A DNA stretch of 64,000 nt, from the NCBI GenBank assembly GCA_964059195.1, contig CAXKWD010000001.1, positions 118,167,751 through 118,231,750 on the forward strand, read 5' to 3'. Position numbers and translations under genes: made by a program. Source of the DNA: Ectobius pallidus (Eukaryota; Arthropoda; Insecta; Blattodea; Ectobiidae). Shown piece by piece: positions 45,062-57,042 of this stretch. A model generated the notes under the pieces. The model did not search any database. It saw only the letters and a list, made by a program, of their open reading frames with translations, and was not told the origin of the DNA. The stretch's first letter is position 1, and every line of letters begins with the position of its first letter.

Positions 45062-45611
45062 TTATTTTTTATTTTTTCCCTCTATGAATAATAAGGCCTA
45101 TAGAATAACTTCATTTAGTTATTGTGTAGATAGGTATCGACAAATGTGTCCTTTTTACTCTTCGAAATATGGCAACTATGTATACTTGATTACGGGACGT
45201 ATAAATACATTAGCAGACCACTGGTAACTTTGTTTCTGACCTGACATTATACGCAAAAACACAAGAAAGGTTTCTTGGTGGGCAGAACAACTGACAAAGC
45301 AATAGTGCATCTAGAGAACATGTCTATCACTGCGGGAGCTCCAGTGGTAAGCAGCTGCACTTATTTTGCTAAGTTCGGTTTAGAATTGCAAAACAGCAGA
45401 TGTCCATCAAGACACCTCACAGCTGGACAGCAAGTTGCATTCTTGTGATTTATACCTTACTCGATTCAGGATGTGATTCGAATTCACATTCTGATGCAGG
45501 TAGTTGGTATCTCATACTAAACCTTTCAAACCTCATTTTCGGAGTAAAAATTTGGGCTTCCAAAATTTAATATCATTTTCAGAAAGTGTAGTTTTAATTT
45601 AGAAATAGTAA
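43663..45611. other. intergenic with microsatellite, no gene recognised
   Basis: CAACTA repeats at 43670-43696. AT-rich sequence and the ATT array at 44999-45062. No gene. Confidence 0.45.
44999..45062. repeat. ATT microsatellite (about 20 copies)
   Basis: Pure (TTA)n run. Confidence 0.97.
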
Positions 45612-45850
45612 TTCCCTAGTCTAGTGGTTAGCAATGCTGACTACGGATCCGAAGGTCTGGGTTCGATGCTCAATACCTCTTTGGGTATTTTGGGGTAGGG
45701 AGGTCTAAAGTGGGATACACTCAGCCTCGTTGTTACAAATAAGGTGCTACTTGATAACGAAGTTGCGGCTACGGTCATAAAAACCATCAATAACGACCGT
45801 GGGAGTCGGCACACGACCACATGCTTCCAATCCTGCCATCTCCCCATTTT
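45612..45850 (+). repeat. tRNA-derived SINE, family B
   Basis: CTAGTCTAGTGGTTAGCAAT (A box), GGGTTCGATGCTC (B box), body with AGCCTCGTTGTTACAAAT and GACCGTGGGAGTCGGC, and a TTTATTTATTTATTG tail. Same family as 34842-35157. Confidence 0.8.
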
Positions 45851-46523
45851 ATTTATTTATTGCATTTATTTTAACTTTCTATTTAAGAGCACCGAGTTAT
45901 TTTTATGCATGTAATTTTGTAAAGTATGTCATTTTTCATTATTTTACGACATCTTGTTTCACCTACGGTGATTGTGTGAGACATAATTTTTTGTCTGACA
46001 CCACCAAATACTAGCAACGACATAACATCGAGAATAGAATCATAAGAATTTAATTTATTTTACATCAATATTTATGGAAAATATGTAGCCTATAGGCAGA
46101 CGAGTTTACCCTGGACTAGTTCTTCTCCAAGTTTTATGACTTCATTTATTACGATATAAAATCGGGAAAATATCGTCGGCTTTCCTCCTTCCATAGAATT
46201 TTTAAAACACAAGTAACATCATTTTCGCCTTCAGAAGCAAGTACGTAGGCTCTTTAAACTTTTAGTAACCTTGTGGTTGACATAGGCCTACGTATAAGAA
46301 AACAGCCTGCTCCAGTCAGCATTTAGAACCCCCATGTTTCATCATGATTGTAGTAATTCTATTTATTTATTTATTTAATTCTTTGTTATTAGCCTTTGTT
46401 CTTGACACCTACTGTATCTTGCAGAAGGGAGCACAGCCGTTGGTCCTGTTTTAAGCCTTTTTAATGTCCATCTTCTTTGCCGAGTAATAAGAATAATTGT
46501 TAGTAAATTACTGTATTATCCAA

Positions 46524-46785
46524 GAAACCGGAAGGTCGCGGGTTCGATCCCCGATGAGGTCGTTGAGATTTTTCAATTGTCCTAATCCTTCTGGTGGCAG
46601 TATGGTCCTGTGTTCGACTCAGCCTCTAATAGAAATGAGTACCAGGAGCAATCCTGGGGGTAAAGGCGGCCGGTGCGTAATACAGACAACCTTACCACCT
46701 TCATGTGCGAAATGTCCAAAATCTGGGAGCCTCAACTCCTGGAACTCTCTGGGCCTCCATGGCCTGTATAGGGATCACTTTACTT
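46524..46785 (+). repeat. tRNA-derived SINE, family C, head truncated
   Basis: Begins within the tRNA-like part (ACCGGAAGGTCGCGGGTTCG, B box). The body matches 43388-43662 inverted and ends in a T-run. The A box is missing. Confidence 0.75.
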
Positions 46786-47200
46786 TTTTTTTAACCTATT
46801 ATCCAAGAGGTTGCAAGATAGATTCCCGATCCTGCAATGATATAATATTCATTCAGTCAAGAATTTTCCCATGACATGTTTTGTGTTCCACTTAGGTTTA
46901 AATTAGATCTGAAAGGTAGAAGATTGCTGAGAATATTTCGGTGAAGAATTACCAGGGGTCGCTTATGTATGAGGGGTCCTGTATGCCGTACACTACAATG
47001 AGAAGCCGCCTGGGCAAAATTGCCGTCCATTTCTTGACTTCCAGTTTGTTTCTTTTATAGGGTGCTTTCTTAGACATAGGCCTAATCACTGTGGGCCTTA
47101 ATGTAGCACAATGGTTAAAGAAATATTAGAAAATATAAGCTATAACTCCTCCTCTGCTCACACACATGGGCGGCTTTTAGTACAAGTTTATTAGCAATAG

Positions 47201-47297
47201 CAGAATTTATATTAATGTATACCAAATTATCACGTCTGGTCATGATTTGTGATCTAGACATTAATTATTACCATAATTGCTATTGAACTTACATAGG
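47201..47297 (+). repeat. direct repeat, left copy
   Basis: CAGAATTTATATTAATGTAT to GCTATTGAACTTACATAGG, repeated at 47840-47948 with small insertions in the right copy. Confidence 0.8.
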
Positions 47298-47839
47298 CTA
47301 TGATTATCCTAGTTTTACCGTACCCAACTAGCAGCGACTTCTAGTTTCTCGAAATACTGTTTCATTTCTTAATAGACCTCTAAGATAAGTATCTTATATT
47401 CGCTTTAGATAAGCTATTCCTTGAACTGTGTCTTGAAACATTAATGCTGAATGACAGACCCTTTTGTTTGTATTGAATTTCGCTGTTCCCGAGGGATAAA
47501 TTTCACATTGAGAGCGACAGGGACTTTGAGATCTGTTAGATGTCACATTACTTTTGAATGGTGTGACTGAAATATTGTAGCGAAGTACGCTATCCATTGA
47601 CTTCGAGATGTGAGAGTTGAAAAGCATAAAATATCTCACAGACGGCTTCATGAAAAGGAGAACGCCATCCTTTATATGGAGAAAGCAAGCAATAACACGT
47701 AAAAGATAACATTGCAAGAGCACATACTAGTATTTTTCACTTCATTTGACGCTACCACGGTATGATTACTAATGATTTCTCAACTGCAGAAAGAAGAAAA
47801 GAAATGTGGTCTCTGTAAGTCAACATAGTCATTTAACAG

Positions 47840-47948
47840 CAGAATTTATATTAATGTATACCAAATTATCCACGTCTGCTCATGATTTGTGCTCTACGTA
47901 TTATTACCAATAATTACCAATAATTAATTGCTATTGAACTTACATAGG
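47840..47948 (+). repeat. direct repeat, right copy
   Basis: Partner of 47201-47297. Includes a short ATTACCAATA duplication not in the left copy. Confidence 0.8.
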
Positions 47949-49765
47949 GAATTCAAGTTACTGTATTTGCTTTAAAAAATGCTATAAAGCATACTGTGAT
48001 AGTTCTATAATTTCTGTTATAAAGAAGATTGTTATGAACTCACGGCAAATAGATCACACAACCCACCTGAAAAATATACTTCAGGTATATGATTTTATTT
48101 TTGGATCGTAGGCTATAGGCGTAACTGTTAAACCGGTATTCCACTAACCAAGTTATTTGGTCAAATCGTTTTGGAAAAAAGAAAATGGGCGCCCGTTGCT
48201 TCAAACACACCCTATTGGATGATCATTTGAAGACTTTCTGCATGACATTACAACTTGCATTGGATCAAAGATTTCCCGGCGTTCATAGCATAGGGGTAGA
48301 AAATGGCGGCTAAACGTCAACTGTTTGAGAAGTAAACGGCGCCAAACCACATTTTCATCTAGTAGGCCTATATATAAATATTGACTATTTAATCTACATT
48401 TCGAAAATGACATACTACATGCTACAAAACCTTCAATATAAAAATGATTCAGTCTGATTTTCTTGTCATTAAGATACTTTTCCACTGTCATGTGCCGAAA
48501 TGCGCATCTTCTTTAAAAAAATATAGCCAGATTGTTGACTGATACATCGCTGCTAAGTGTTAACATCGTACACCATATTGAACTGCCCATTTATAAACAA
48601 TCATTTCATATAAAACAGAACAGACACTGTATTTTTTAACTTATAGTTAATACAGTTTTAATATAAATATTGACATTCATTGGTGTTTTTATTAAAACTA
48701 CAAGGGAAATATTTATATATTGACTGCAATTATATGGGGTATTGTAATTTGCATTGTCTTGTATAGGCCTATATGTATATGGTATGTAAACATTTTAATT
48801 TTTCATAGTCTTATAGGCTATACATTGTATGAACTGTGACAATCATTAAGTTTTTAATTTACAACCAGTGTCAAATCGACATATATCTAGTTATAAGTTT
48901 TTGCCTTGAGTGTTAAATAAATTTATTTATATATATATATACATATGCACTTGATACAGGCCATTGAATATGCCCCATAAATTTTAATATGGCAGGTAAA
49001 TGAAAACAATATTATTAGCAACCGTGTATCAGGTTATAAACTGTCTGCATTAATAATTTTGTGGTATAAGGTGGTACATTTTAAGTATAGCTTTAAGTAT
49101 TCACCACAAACAGACACGAAATTCATCAATTGAATACGTGCTATTTGCAATATAGACTCTTATTCTATATCAGATTAGGAAGAGAAGAAGGTGTAGGGTA
49201 AAGAAAGTTAAGTGAGTGCAATAATCAGATTTCATTTGGGTTGTGTGTCCTTCGGGGGTGCAATGCGATGTGGTAATGACATTCTCTTCATTTTCACAAC
49301 TAATTTACAAGGTTGGAATGTCATACATAATGTATTTATGTTACTAACAGACAAAAGTTTTATTTGGGCAGAGGAAGCTATATACTTCACATCAGATTTT
49401 TTAAGTATTTGGTGGGGGCTTTTTATTTTTAGTAACACACTACCCACCAGAACTACCTCATTCCTCTTCATAAGAACTACAATCCAGTTGTGATAACTGT
49501 TCAGGTGAAGCGAAAACTTAGCGGGAGGAGGGGGCAACTCTAGGACGGTGATATATTACTGGCGCACTACTGTTTACCATGCCTCCCTCTTCTCTGAGAT
49601 ACACGGCAGATCCCTCAAAAATTGCCACAGGAGTTAGAACTGAACTGTACCGGACAACACGAGACAAATTGCCACACGAATGAATAGCACGATTTACAAT
49701 ATCCTGTTCCCATTGGAAGCATAGAAGCGAGATCCATAACAATCAGTTCTAAATTTTAAAAAAAT

Positions 49766-49855
49766 TGATGTGATGCACTCACATAACTTTCTCTATCCTG
49801 GGCATGGACACTATTATATTGTCACTTCCCATATTTATATAAAATAAGAAGTAAA
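49766..49855 (+). repeat. dispersed repeat with CACATAACTTTCTCTA core
   Basis: Shares GATGCACTCACATAACTTTC and the following block with 56262-56348. A short inverted piece of the same family lies at about 52985-53015. Confidence 0.6.
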
Positions 49856-51046
49856 ACAACAATAATAATAATTTATTGTTAATCAGTATTACACAGCAAT
49901 AGACATTGTCTTGGTTTTAATAATATAAAGATCAGGTAAAACAAACTCTTATTTATAATATAACTTACTATAAATTAATTATTAATAAATATAATCAATA
50001 ATATATAGCCTAGTTAAATTGTAAAATATAAAAGGAAACGATTATTAATATTCTATTAATTAACATTTGTTAAAATAAATTAAAATACCAACGAAAATAT
50101 ACAAGAATCTGGGCATATTGTACCATCATATAATAGTAGATATAGTTACTTATTGTTGTTTGGTTCAGGCTACTTGTTTGTAATTGTTTATCTGTCCCCG
50201 TTATTTTTACCTTCATGAACCATTATAAGCAGTGATTGATTGGTTTGATGTGTTCATGGAAACTTGCGTAAAGGAAGCAGCTCATTTTATTCAATAAAAT
50301 ATTTTCTCTTACCTATTGTCACTGAAGAATTATTCTATATTGTAATAAGGTGTTTGAACTAGCCAATTATTGTAACTTTTGTTTGAATACTGAAAAAGAC
50401 TGCTGTGAACAGTCTAAAGGTAAAGGATTATATAATCTTATACCTAATACATCAGAACTGTAAAATTGAGTTAGAGAGTATCTGATAAGGAATATTAATT
50501 CTCTCACTATATTTGGTGTTATATGGATGTGTATCAAGTCATTGCTGAAGTCCAGATGAATTTGTTTTTACGTAAATAAGCACGTATAGAGGTCTATTTA
50601 TAAATTTATTACAGTCATATTTACTAAACAATGGCTTGCAACGAGCTAATAAATAGTGTGAATTTGGCATACTTCTAAATAATAACATTTTTGCAATAAT
50701 AATCTATCGGTCACATGACTGTTGTTTCCCCATAATAGGAAACCAATAGTGGTTATAGTGTGAAAAACGAAAAATAGGCTGATCTTATATAGGCTATGTA
50801 TCAGGAACGTGATTGTTTAAGTCTTGACTAAATATTTAACGCGGGAAAGTTGAGCAGAGATATGATTTGTATGAGGAATCCAGGATAATTTATTGTCCAC
50901 AGTTATGCCTAAGAATTTTACGTTTTCCGGAATATTCTCTAAGGTGCTATTTCTTAATCCGATGTCAGATTCTGCGTTTTACTTTCGTTTTGTAAAAGTT
51001 TATTAGTTACGTCAGCCTCACGTAAAAGCGAGAACTAAGTTATAGG
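49856..51046. other. intergenic, no gene recognised
   Basis: Very AT-rich. Nothing supported. Confidence 0.5.
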
Positions 51047-51303
51047 TACTGTCACCAGATGAGATGAATTCAAGTGCGGGGTGAAGAGGAAGGGTGGTAC
51101 AGAGGGGACTCATTCCCCGCGTCATAGCAACAGTCCGAAGGGACACGCGGTTGGTCTGGCGCGCCGTGATGGGGAAGAATCCGAACTTTCACGCCCGCTC
51201 ATTAACTGAAAAACGGAAGATTAGGACGAGCCCGCTTGCAGGTAGACAAGTGGGGAGTGCGCTGCATTCCTGTAGCTTGCATTCTTCTCATCTGGAGACA
51301 GTA
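51047..51303. mobile_element. GC-richer MITE (257 bp)
   Basis: Imperfect terminal inverted repeats of about 28 bases: TACTGTCACCAGATGAGATG at left and CATTCTTCTCATCTGGAGAC with AGTA at right. The interior is markedly GC-richer than the flanks and has no recognisable ORF. Target duplication unclear. Confidence 0.6.
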
Positions 51304-52559
51304 GTGAGTAAGCTACGTTAAAGTCGCTAAATAATCAATTAAGTTCCCTGACATCCTATTCATCGCTGTTGGCTTGACTCTTTGCTATTTTCTGTGCACA
51401 TTTCGTTAGATACTTAATTTCAACAACCCAACAAAATACCAAATCATTATTTCTGGGAGAGGAAGGGATTGAATGTGCGACATTTTCACAAGGGTTTACT
51501 GGTTATCAAATATTCACTATTTTATATTTTTTGCTTTGGATATACAGTTGGTAGGCTATACACAAAATATTTCTCTGATTGCAGGACTGTCAAAGCCATC
51601 ATGGAGTACGCAGCATTGATTACGAGATTTATTTTTCGGTGTTTATCGGTGTATAATAGTGACGTGTGAACAACTTTCCTATATCAAGAAACAAGAAGAC
51701 AAGAAGATAGTGTTTGTGTTTTTATTCAGTGTTTGTGACATCAAGAAAAAAAACTTTTCCAAACCGAGAACATGCTGAGGAAGACAACACTAAGATTCAG
51801 ACTTCCACTTCATAATTCTGTGCTTTGGTATGGAATTTTGAAGTGAGGTCTGTGAATGCTCCATTTCTAATACTGCTGGACACCTCACGGTATTAACGAA
51901 AGAAGTACTTAGAACGGAGTGTAGTTAGGGACCTCTTTTTAGAGGTGAAGAGCGGTCTTGGTGCAGAGGCCATTGAACACCAGAAGACCAGCAATCCGCC
52001 CATCGAAAACAGGTAAAGAATATGCATGATTTTAATAGCATGAACGCTAAAAACTATTTTAATTCTAATTACAATGTAGCCTCTGTCTGATAAGCCTTGC
52101 AGTAGGTACCAATGTCAGTTCCAATGTAGAATTTAAATTTTGATGCCAATTTGTTAAAGAAACTAGCATGTACCAGCGGTTTTGCCCGTGATTATTTGCT
52201 GGAGGTTTTATTATAATAATTTACTTAACAGAAAAATAATTAAACATTATATTTATTAACACTCGCATCGCTTTACATACGTAGATTGCAGGAATTACAT
52301 AATCTTACTCTTAATTATACTTTTTACGTAATAAATACAGTATAACTAATTAAACAAATAAAACGAATCATATGCTGCCACATGGACATACAAACTCGAA
52401 ATGAAACAAATAAAACGAACCACAGATTCATGAATCTTACCCAAATTATGCAAAAACAATTACAACGCTTGATAATTAAAAAGCTTTAAACCCGGCTTCG
52501 AGATTAAAGTGCGTCGCCCAGGAAAAAGACCTATGTTTCGATAAGTCTTTTCTCAGTAG
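51304..52559. other. unassigned; one possible non-coding exon
   Basis: At about 51760-52012 a less AT-rich stretch ends in a donor-like AACAG|GTAAAG (52012). No long frame or recognised protein, so no gene is called. Confidence 0.3.
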
Positions 52560-52640
52560 CTTTTAACTAATCCTAACGTCTTGTACTCACATTCGGGAGA
52601 TCCCGGGTTCAAATCCCTTGGCCAGCCAATCTGGCTTCGG
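52560..52640 (+). repeat. tRNA-like SINE fragment
   Basis: B box GGGTTCAAATCCC within CCCGGGTTCAAATCCCTTGG. A degenerate A-box region lies upstream. No clean cloverleaf. Confidence 0.4.
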
Positions 52641-54304
52641 TTTACAATAGTAACACATGCACATCAATAATTACTCGGGCTACTGGTAAACCCAAGATCT
52701 AGGCACACGGTATGACCTCTTAGTTGAAGAGTGTATAAATAAAGAGGAATTAAAAATGAAAAACACAGCTGAAACTTTTATTTGAGACTTTTTCGCAAAA
52801 ATTAACTGAAGGGAAGTTATAAGTAAGTCTTCTTTTGTACAAGCCCGTCCTATCAAGTGTTGCATGGCGGGCAATGCATCTCTGTATGAGCCTGAGACAA
52901 CTGAACACCTATCCTGTATTACGGGTTTGGCCTCTTATTCTGCATCTGATTGTCAAGTGAGAAAGTTGTATTGCCTACGCTTATGGTAGAGAAAGTTATG
53001 TGAGTTTATCACATCCTGTCTTTGCTATGGACTTCATGCTTTGGACTTATTAAATGGAAAATATGTCTAGTCATCTTCGGCAAGTTGTTTATACAAGTTG
53101 CATACTGTATAATAAAGAAAATTGGTGCTATGTCAGACTAGAGAATCGCTGAATGAAGACAATGTTACTGACACCTGGGGTCCTCAGGAATTCCTTGCCT
53201 GGTGCTAGAAATTAGCAGCAAGCGATAAACTATTCCACTAAGTTCAACCCGAATTGCACGGAAACTTTGCAAATTTCTTCAGAACTATTCAAGTTTCAAA
53301 CATACCCTTCTCATTGTCCCCACTTAGGATCAATGCAAACATGAGCTGCATGGATCTAACTACACTCCGTAACTCCAAAGTAGCTCTGTACGACATGGCA
53401 ATTTCACTTACATGTTGTACTGAATTCATTATCATGACAAATGATCACTGAGGCTTTTTCCCTTTTTGGTTTCCTGAGTTGACTGAATTTTTTCTTCTCG
53501 AGAAAAAATCTACACAAAACGAATAAAATAGCTAACGGTTTTTGGAATTTCAAAGATAGAATCCTAAAAAAAATCAAAGTACAATAGGCTACTATGATAT
53601 AACCAAAGTAACTTGCATGATGACAGCCTGAACCAAAGTAACTTATATGATGACAGCCTGGTAGCTTATGTGTTCTGTCCTTGAACTTGGTCTCTTAACT
53701 TCGATCTCGATCTTTATCTGCTCTCTTTTAGTAATCGGCATTTTCTTTTCTCATTTAAATCATCAAGCAGATACAGTTTTCTTCTTCCAAGACCTGGACA
53801 ACTTTCCTTCGATAACATCATCATGCACCACACAATTTCTTCTCAAGATGATCTTTATCTCGTTTGTCTCCCTACTAATAACTTTCTGTTGAGGATTTAT
53901 ATTTTCTTCTCCCTTCTTTCCAGGACTTCATTTGTCGCTTTTTACACTCATTTTATTTTTCTCATTCTTCTCTAGTACCACATTTCAAAACTTCGCAGGT
54001 ATTTATTCTCCATTATTAGTATCCATGTTTCCGAACCGCATAAATAAATTTTCTAGCTGAAGGCTTAACCCAACACATTATCAATATCTTCCTCAAATCC
54101 AAGTTCAAATTACTAATCACAGTGGTTCTTTTATGAATGCCGTCTTGGTCAAGGCAATCCTTCTTTGTCTCTTTTTCATTTGGAGGGACGGTGACAGTAA
54201 ATTTACTCTAAAAACTCTTATATTCTTTTTAAATTACCACTATAGGCCTATCTTAAATCGTTATTTGTAAACTGAATATGACTCGACTTGAATTGACTTC
54301 CTTT
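52641..54304. other. intergenic, no gene recognised
   Basis: Includes a perfect-spacing 30-bp tandem repeat at 53601-53660 and small ORFs without domains. Confidence 0.45.
53601..53660 (+). repeat. 30-bp tandem repeat, two copies
   Basis: AACCAAAGTAACTT followed by RYATGATGACAGCCTG occurs twice in a row, differing at two bases. Confidence 0.9.
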
Positions 54305-54804
54305 AACCCCTGTGGTGGGGCATAGGGGGCCTAAAAGTGGATGTTTCATTACCTAGCCTTTACTAATTTAGTTACGCTTAGTTTCCGAGAGAAGGCAGAG
54401 GGACAGGTGGTAAGCCCATCGCCTCTCAACCCCCCTCCGAATACTAAGGTATTACTTGGACATGAAAGCATAGGCGTAACGAGGGGGGTTGGGGGTTTGA
54501 ACCCCCCCCCCATTGATTAAAAAAAAATTGTACTATTTATTTCATTATTGTGATATATCACCTTTTTTAAAAATCTGCTTATAAATTACTTAATATGAGT
54601 TTAAAGCGTGGGAAGCTTAAAACTCGTTATTGTGCATCTTAATTTTTTTAAATTTTCCGGGGGTAGGACCCCGGAACCCCCCTCTCCAGATGTTATAACC
54701 CCCCCCCCCACATGGTCGTCCTGAAAAATCCATCGACCGCGGCCGGGTTTGATCCCGCGACCTTCGGACCTAGAGGCGGGCACGCTAGACCACCGCGGCC
54801 GACT
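54305..54804 (-). repeat. tRNA-derived SINE, family A, with internal insertion
   Basis: Head (GCGGTGGTCTAGCGTG, GGGATCAAACCCGG) and end match the 41.0-kb copy. The middle is replaced by about 240 bases (roughly 54470-54710) bounded by GAGGGGGGTTGGGGGTT and AACCCCCCCCCCCCA runs, probably a nested foldback element. Confidence 0.7.
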
Positions 54805-54957
54805 GTAAACTGAATATAGCCTACATAAATTTATAATAATATAAAAGGTATATGTATGTCTTCTGAAAGAAAAACAGTAGTAAACAGTAAACAAAAAGCA
54901 ATTGTTAAGCGATGTGAACTTCATACTAGACAGTCGTGTAGAACAAATAATTTAACG

Positions 54958-55090
54958 GGGATGGCCAGTACGGCGCTAGCTTTCGCGGGTTCGATACCAG
55001 CCTAGGTTGATGGCATTTTTTATGTTCAAGAAAAGGTCGGATATATCCAGCGTGTCGAAATTTGGATGACTGCACCTTAGAGTGTAATAA
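54958..55090 (+). repeat. tRNA-like SINE, family E
   Basis: GGGGATGGCCAGTACGGCGC and GCGGGTTCGATACCAGCC (B box), followed by a body with GGCATTTTTTATGTTC. Confidence 0.5.
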
Positions 55091-56261
55091 CTCTATCTAG
55101 AATGTCGCCTATTAATAATTGCTATGTTTACATCGTTTGAATGGAACCAACAAATTTACATATGTTGACATTTTGAGATTATCATTAAGTTCTTTATGCA
55201 ATGAGAACCATACTTTCATTGCAACTTCTTTATGCACTGAAGCATATAAACCACTTTTTTTTTCATATTGAGAGTCTGACATGTTCTTGGAAACTACTCA
55301 CGCAGGAAGAGATACGGGAAAATGGCAATTACGTAACCTGTATTCGTCTCTTCTCACCGGAAAATAGGTCGGTAGGGTTTTAACGCTATTCCACCACCGC
55401 CACGCCCAAGGGTAGTGTTTAGGGGAGTGTCTTCTGGGGCACGTTTATAATGTTGCATCGAATCCTGGCTAATTAATTACAGGCGAAGTTAAATACACCC
55501 ACATAAGAGTATAAGCCTTTCAGAATTTTATAGAGCAGCTAAGTTTTTTTAAAGAATAACCAGCTTAAAGATACAATTTATTAAGCAATTTATTGTAAAC
55601 TTTTCATTGCTACTGACATATAAATGTGTTATATCAAAACGTTATTTGAAGCCAAGGTATAATATTTATACAGCCATACATTTGTGTAAAATATGATAAT
55701 TTTTATCGGCATATTACTATTATCATTTATGAAAACCAGCTATTCCACTGAAATTATCCTCATCGATTTAAAACTTAGTAGGCCTACCCAGTGATGATTT
55801 CACTTGATGATTACTTATATAAGCACAAAAATTCAGGTCTGACAGGGTTAAACGTGCAAAATGTTATATATATATAAGAGGCAGTCCTAACTGACTGAAT
55901 GAATGACTGATTGACAGAGAATCAACAAAGAGCCTATAATATAATAGGTAGAGACTTGGAATGTTGACAGTGCCTTCGTTTCATAATGTAAGTGCACACT
56001 AAGAAAGGATTTTGAAAAAATTTGATTTTAAATGCCAAAAATCAAATGTTTTTGAGGATCCGAAATACGTTTTTACACAGAATTATCAAATCCAAATCAA
56101 ATTCCATGTACAGTTAGTTGTCATGACAACAGTGTATTGTTGGCAGTGGTCACAGGTAGCTTTGGAAGTACGATACGGGACTTTGACAAATCAGAGAAGA
56201 CAAATCGATAGAATTCATTGGTGTAAATAAATATTGAGAATGAAATCCTCGAAAATAATGC

Positions 56262-56348
56262 ACAATGTGATGCAGTCACAAAACTTTCTCTACCCTGGAC
56301 ACAGAGAATACAATTTTCTCACTTCACATTTTGATGTAGAATAAGAGT
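56262..56348 (+). repeat. dispersed repeat, partner of 49766-49855
   Basis: GTGATGCAGTCACAAAACTT and CTACCCTGGACA match the partner with scattered differences. Confidence 0.6.
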
Positions 56349-57009
56349 TCATTCCGCGGGGACATCATTTTCAGCTATCTCAGCCTGAGTTTGCCAACGA
56401 GTAATGCTATATCAGAAGTCGGTAAAAATTCTATCCGCTGATACGTTATTCATAGCTGTAGGATTTGAATTTTTAGTTGAGAAATACTGATATTTATCAT
56501 AGGCCCTAAGAATGTAAAAGAAGACAGAACAGGATGAAACATTTTTAGTCATATGCGTGCAATATATTATGTCCTTTTTTGGGGGAGGAAAGTATGAATG
56601 TGGTATTTAATTTCTTTTTGATTTCAGCCCCGAAACGGTTGTAGGCCTATGGTAACATGAGAGTGAGAAATAAAATATTCCATAAAGACAATACAATTTT
56701 ATGTTACCGGAAAAATCTGTTTCTTCTTATTTGAACTCCTACCAGGCATGGCGTGCAGAATCAATGGGGTGCAAAATTCTACATCCTCTATGAGCCATAA
56801 AAACTATATCAAGCGTTTTCTGAGAAAATAGTTTGAGTGTGATAAGTCGTTCTTCCACATTTCAAATTCTCATACCTATTTAAGGACCTAGAGTTTGAAA
56901 ATCGAAAGTCCTTGACAATTGACTTGATAAGTCAATTTCGAATGTCAAAATACAAAACCCGGGCCTTCTAAGCTAGTATATATATTCTAGCTTTGTATAT
57001 TCTTTATGG

Positions 57010-57010
<1 letters not shown>

Positions 57011-57042
<32 letters not shown>
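57011..57042. repeat. AT dinucleotide microsatellite
   Basis: Pure (AT)n run. Confidence 0.95.

Larger units (their letters stand above)
46786..49765. other. intergenic, no gene recognised
   Basis: Holds the direct repeat pair at 47201 and 47840 and a less AT-rich patch at 48180-48350 with an AAAATGGCGGC word (YY1-type) but only an 11-codon frame. No gene called. Confidence 0.4.

Noticed and set aside
44979..45227. ORF with a long poly-leucine run
   Set aside because: Direct translation of the ATT microsatellite.
48180..48350. AAAATGGCGGC start with possible promoter patch
   Set aside because: The frame ends after 11 codons and no donor site follows closely.
51760..52012. Possible untranslated exon ending at a GTAAAG donor
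   Set aside because: No coding frame, acceptor or conservation argument available.
53254..53451. 65-residue ORF with a vaguely transposase-like C-terminal feel
   Set aside because: No definable motif; resemblance too vague to claim.
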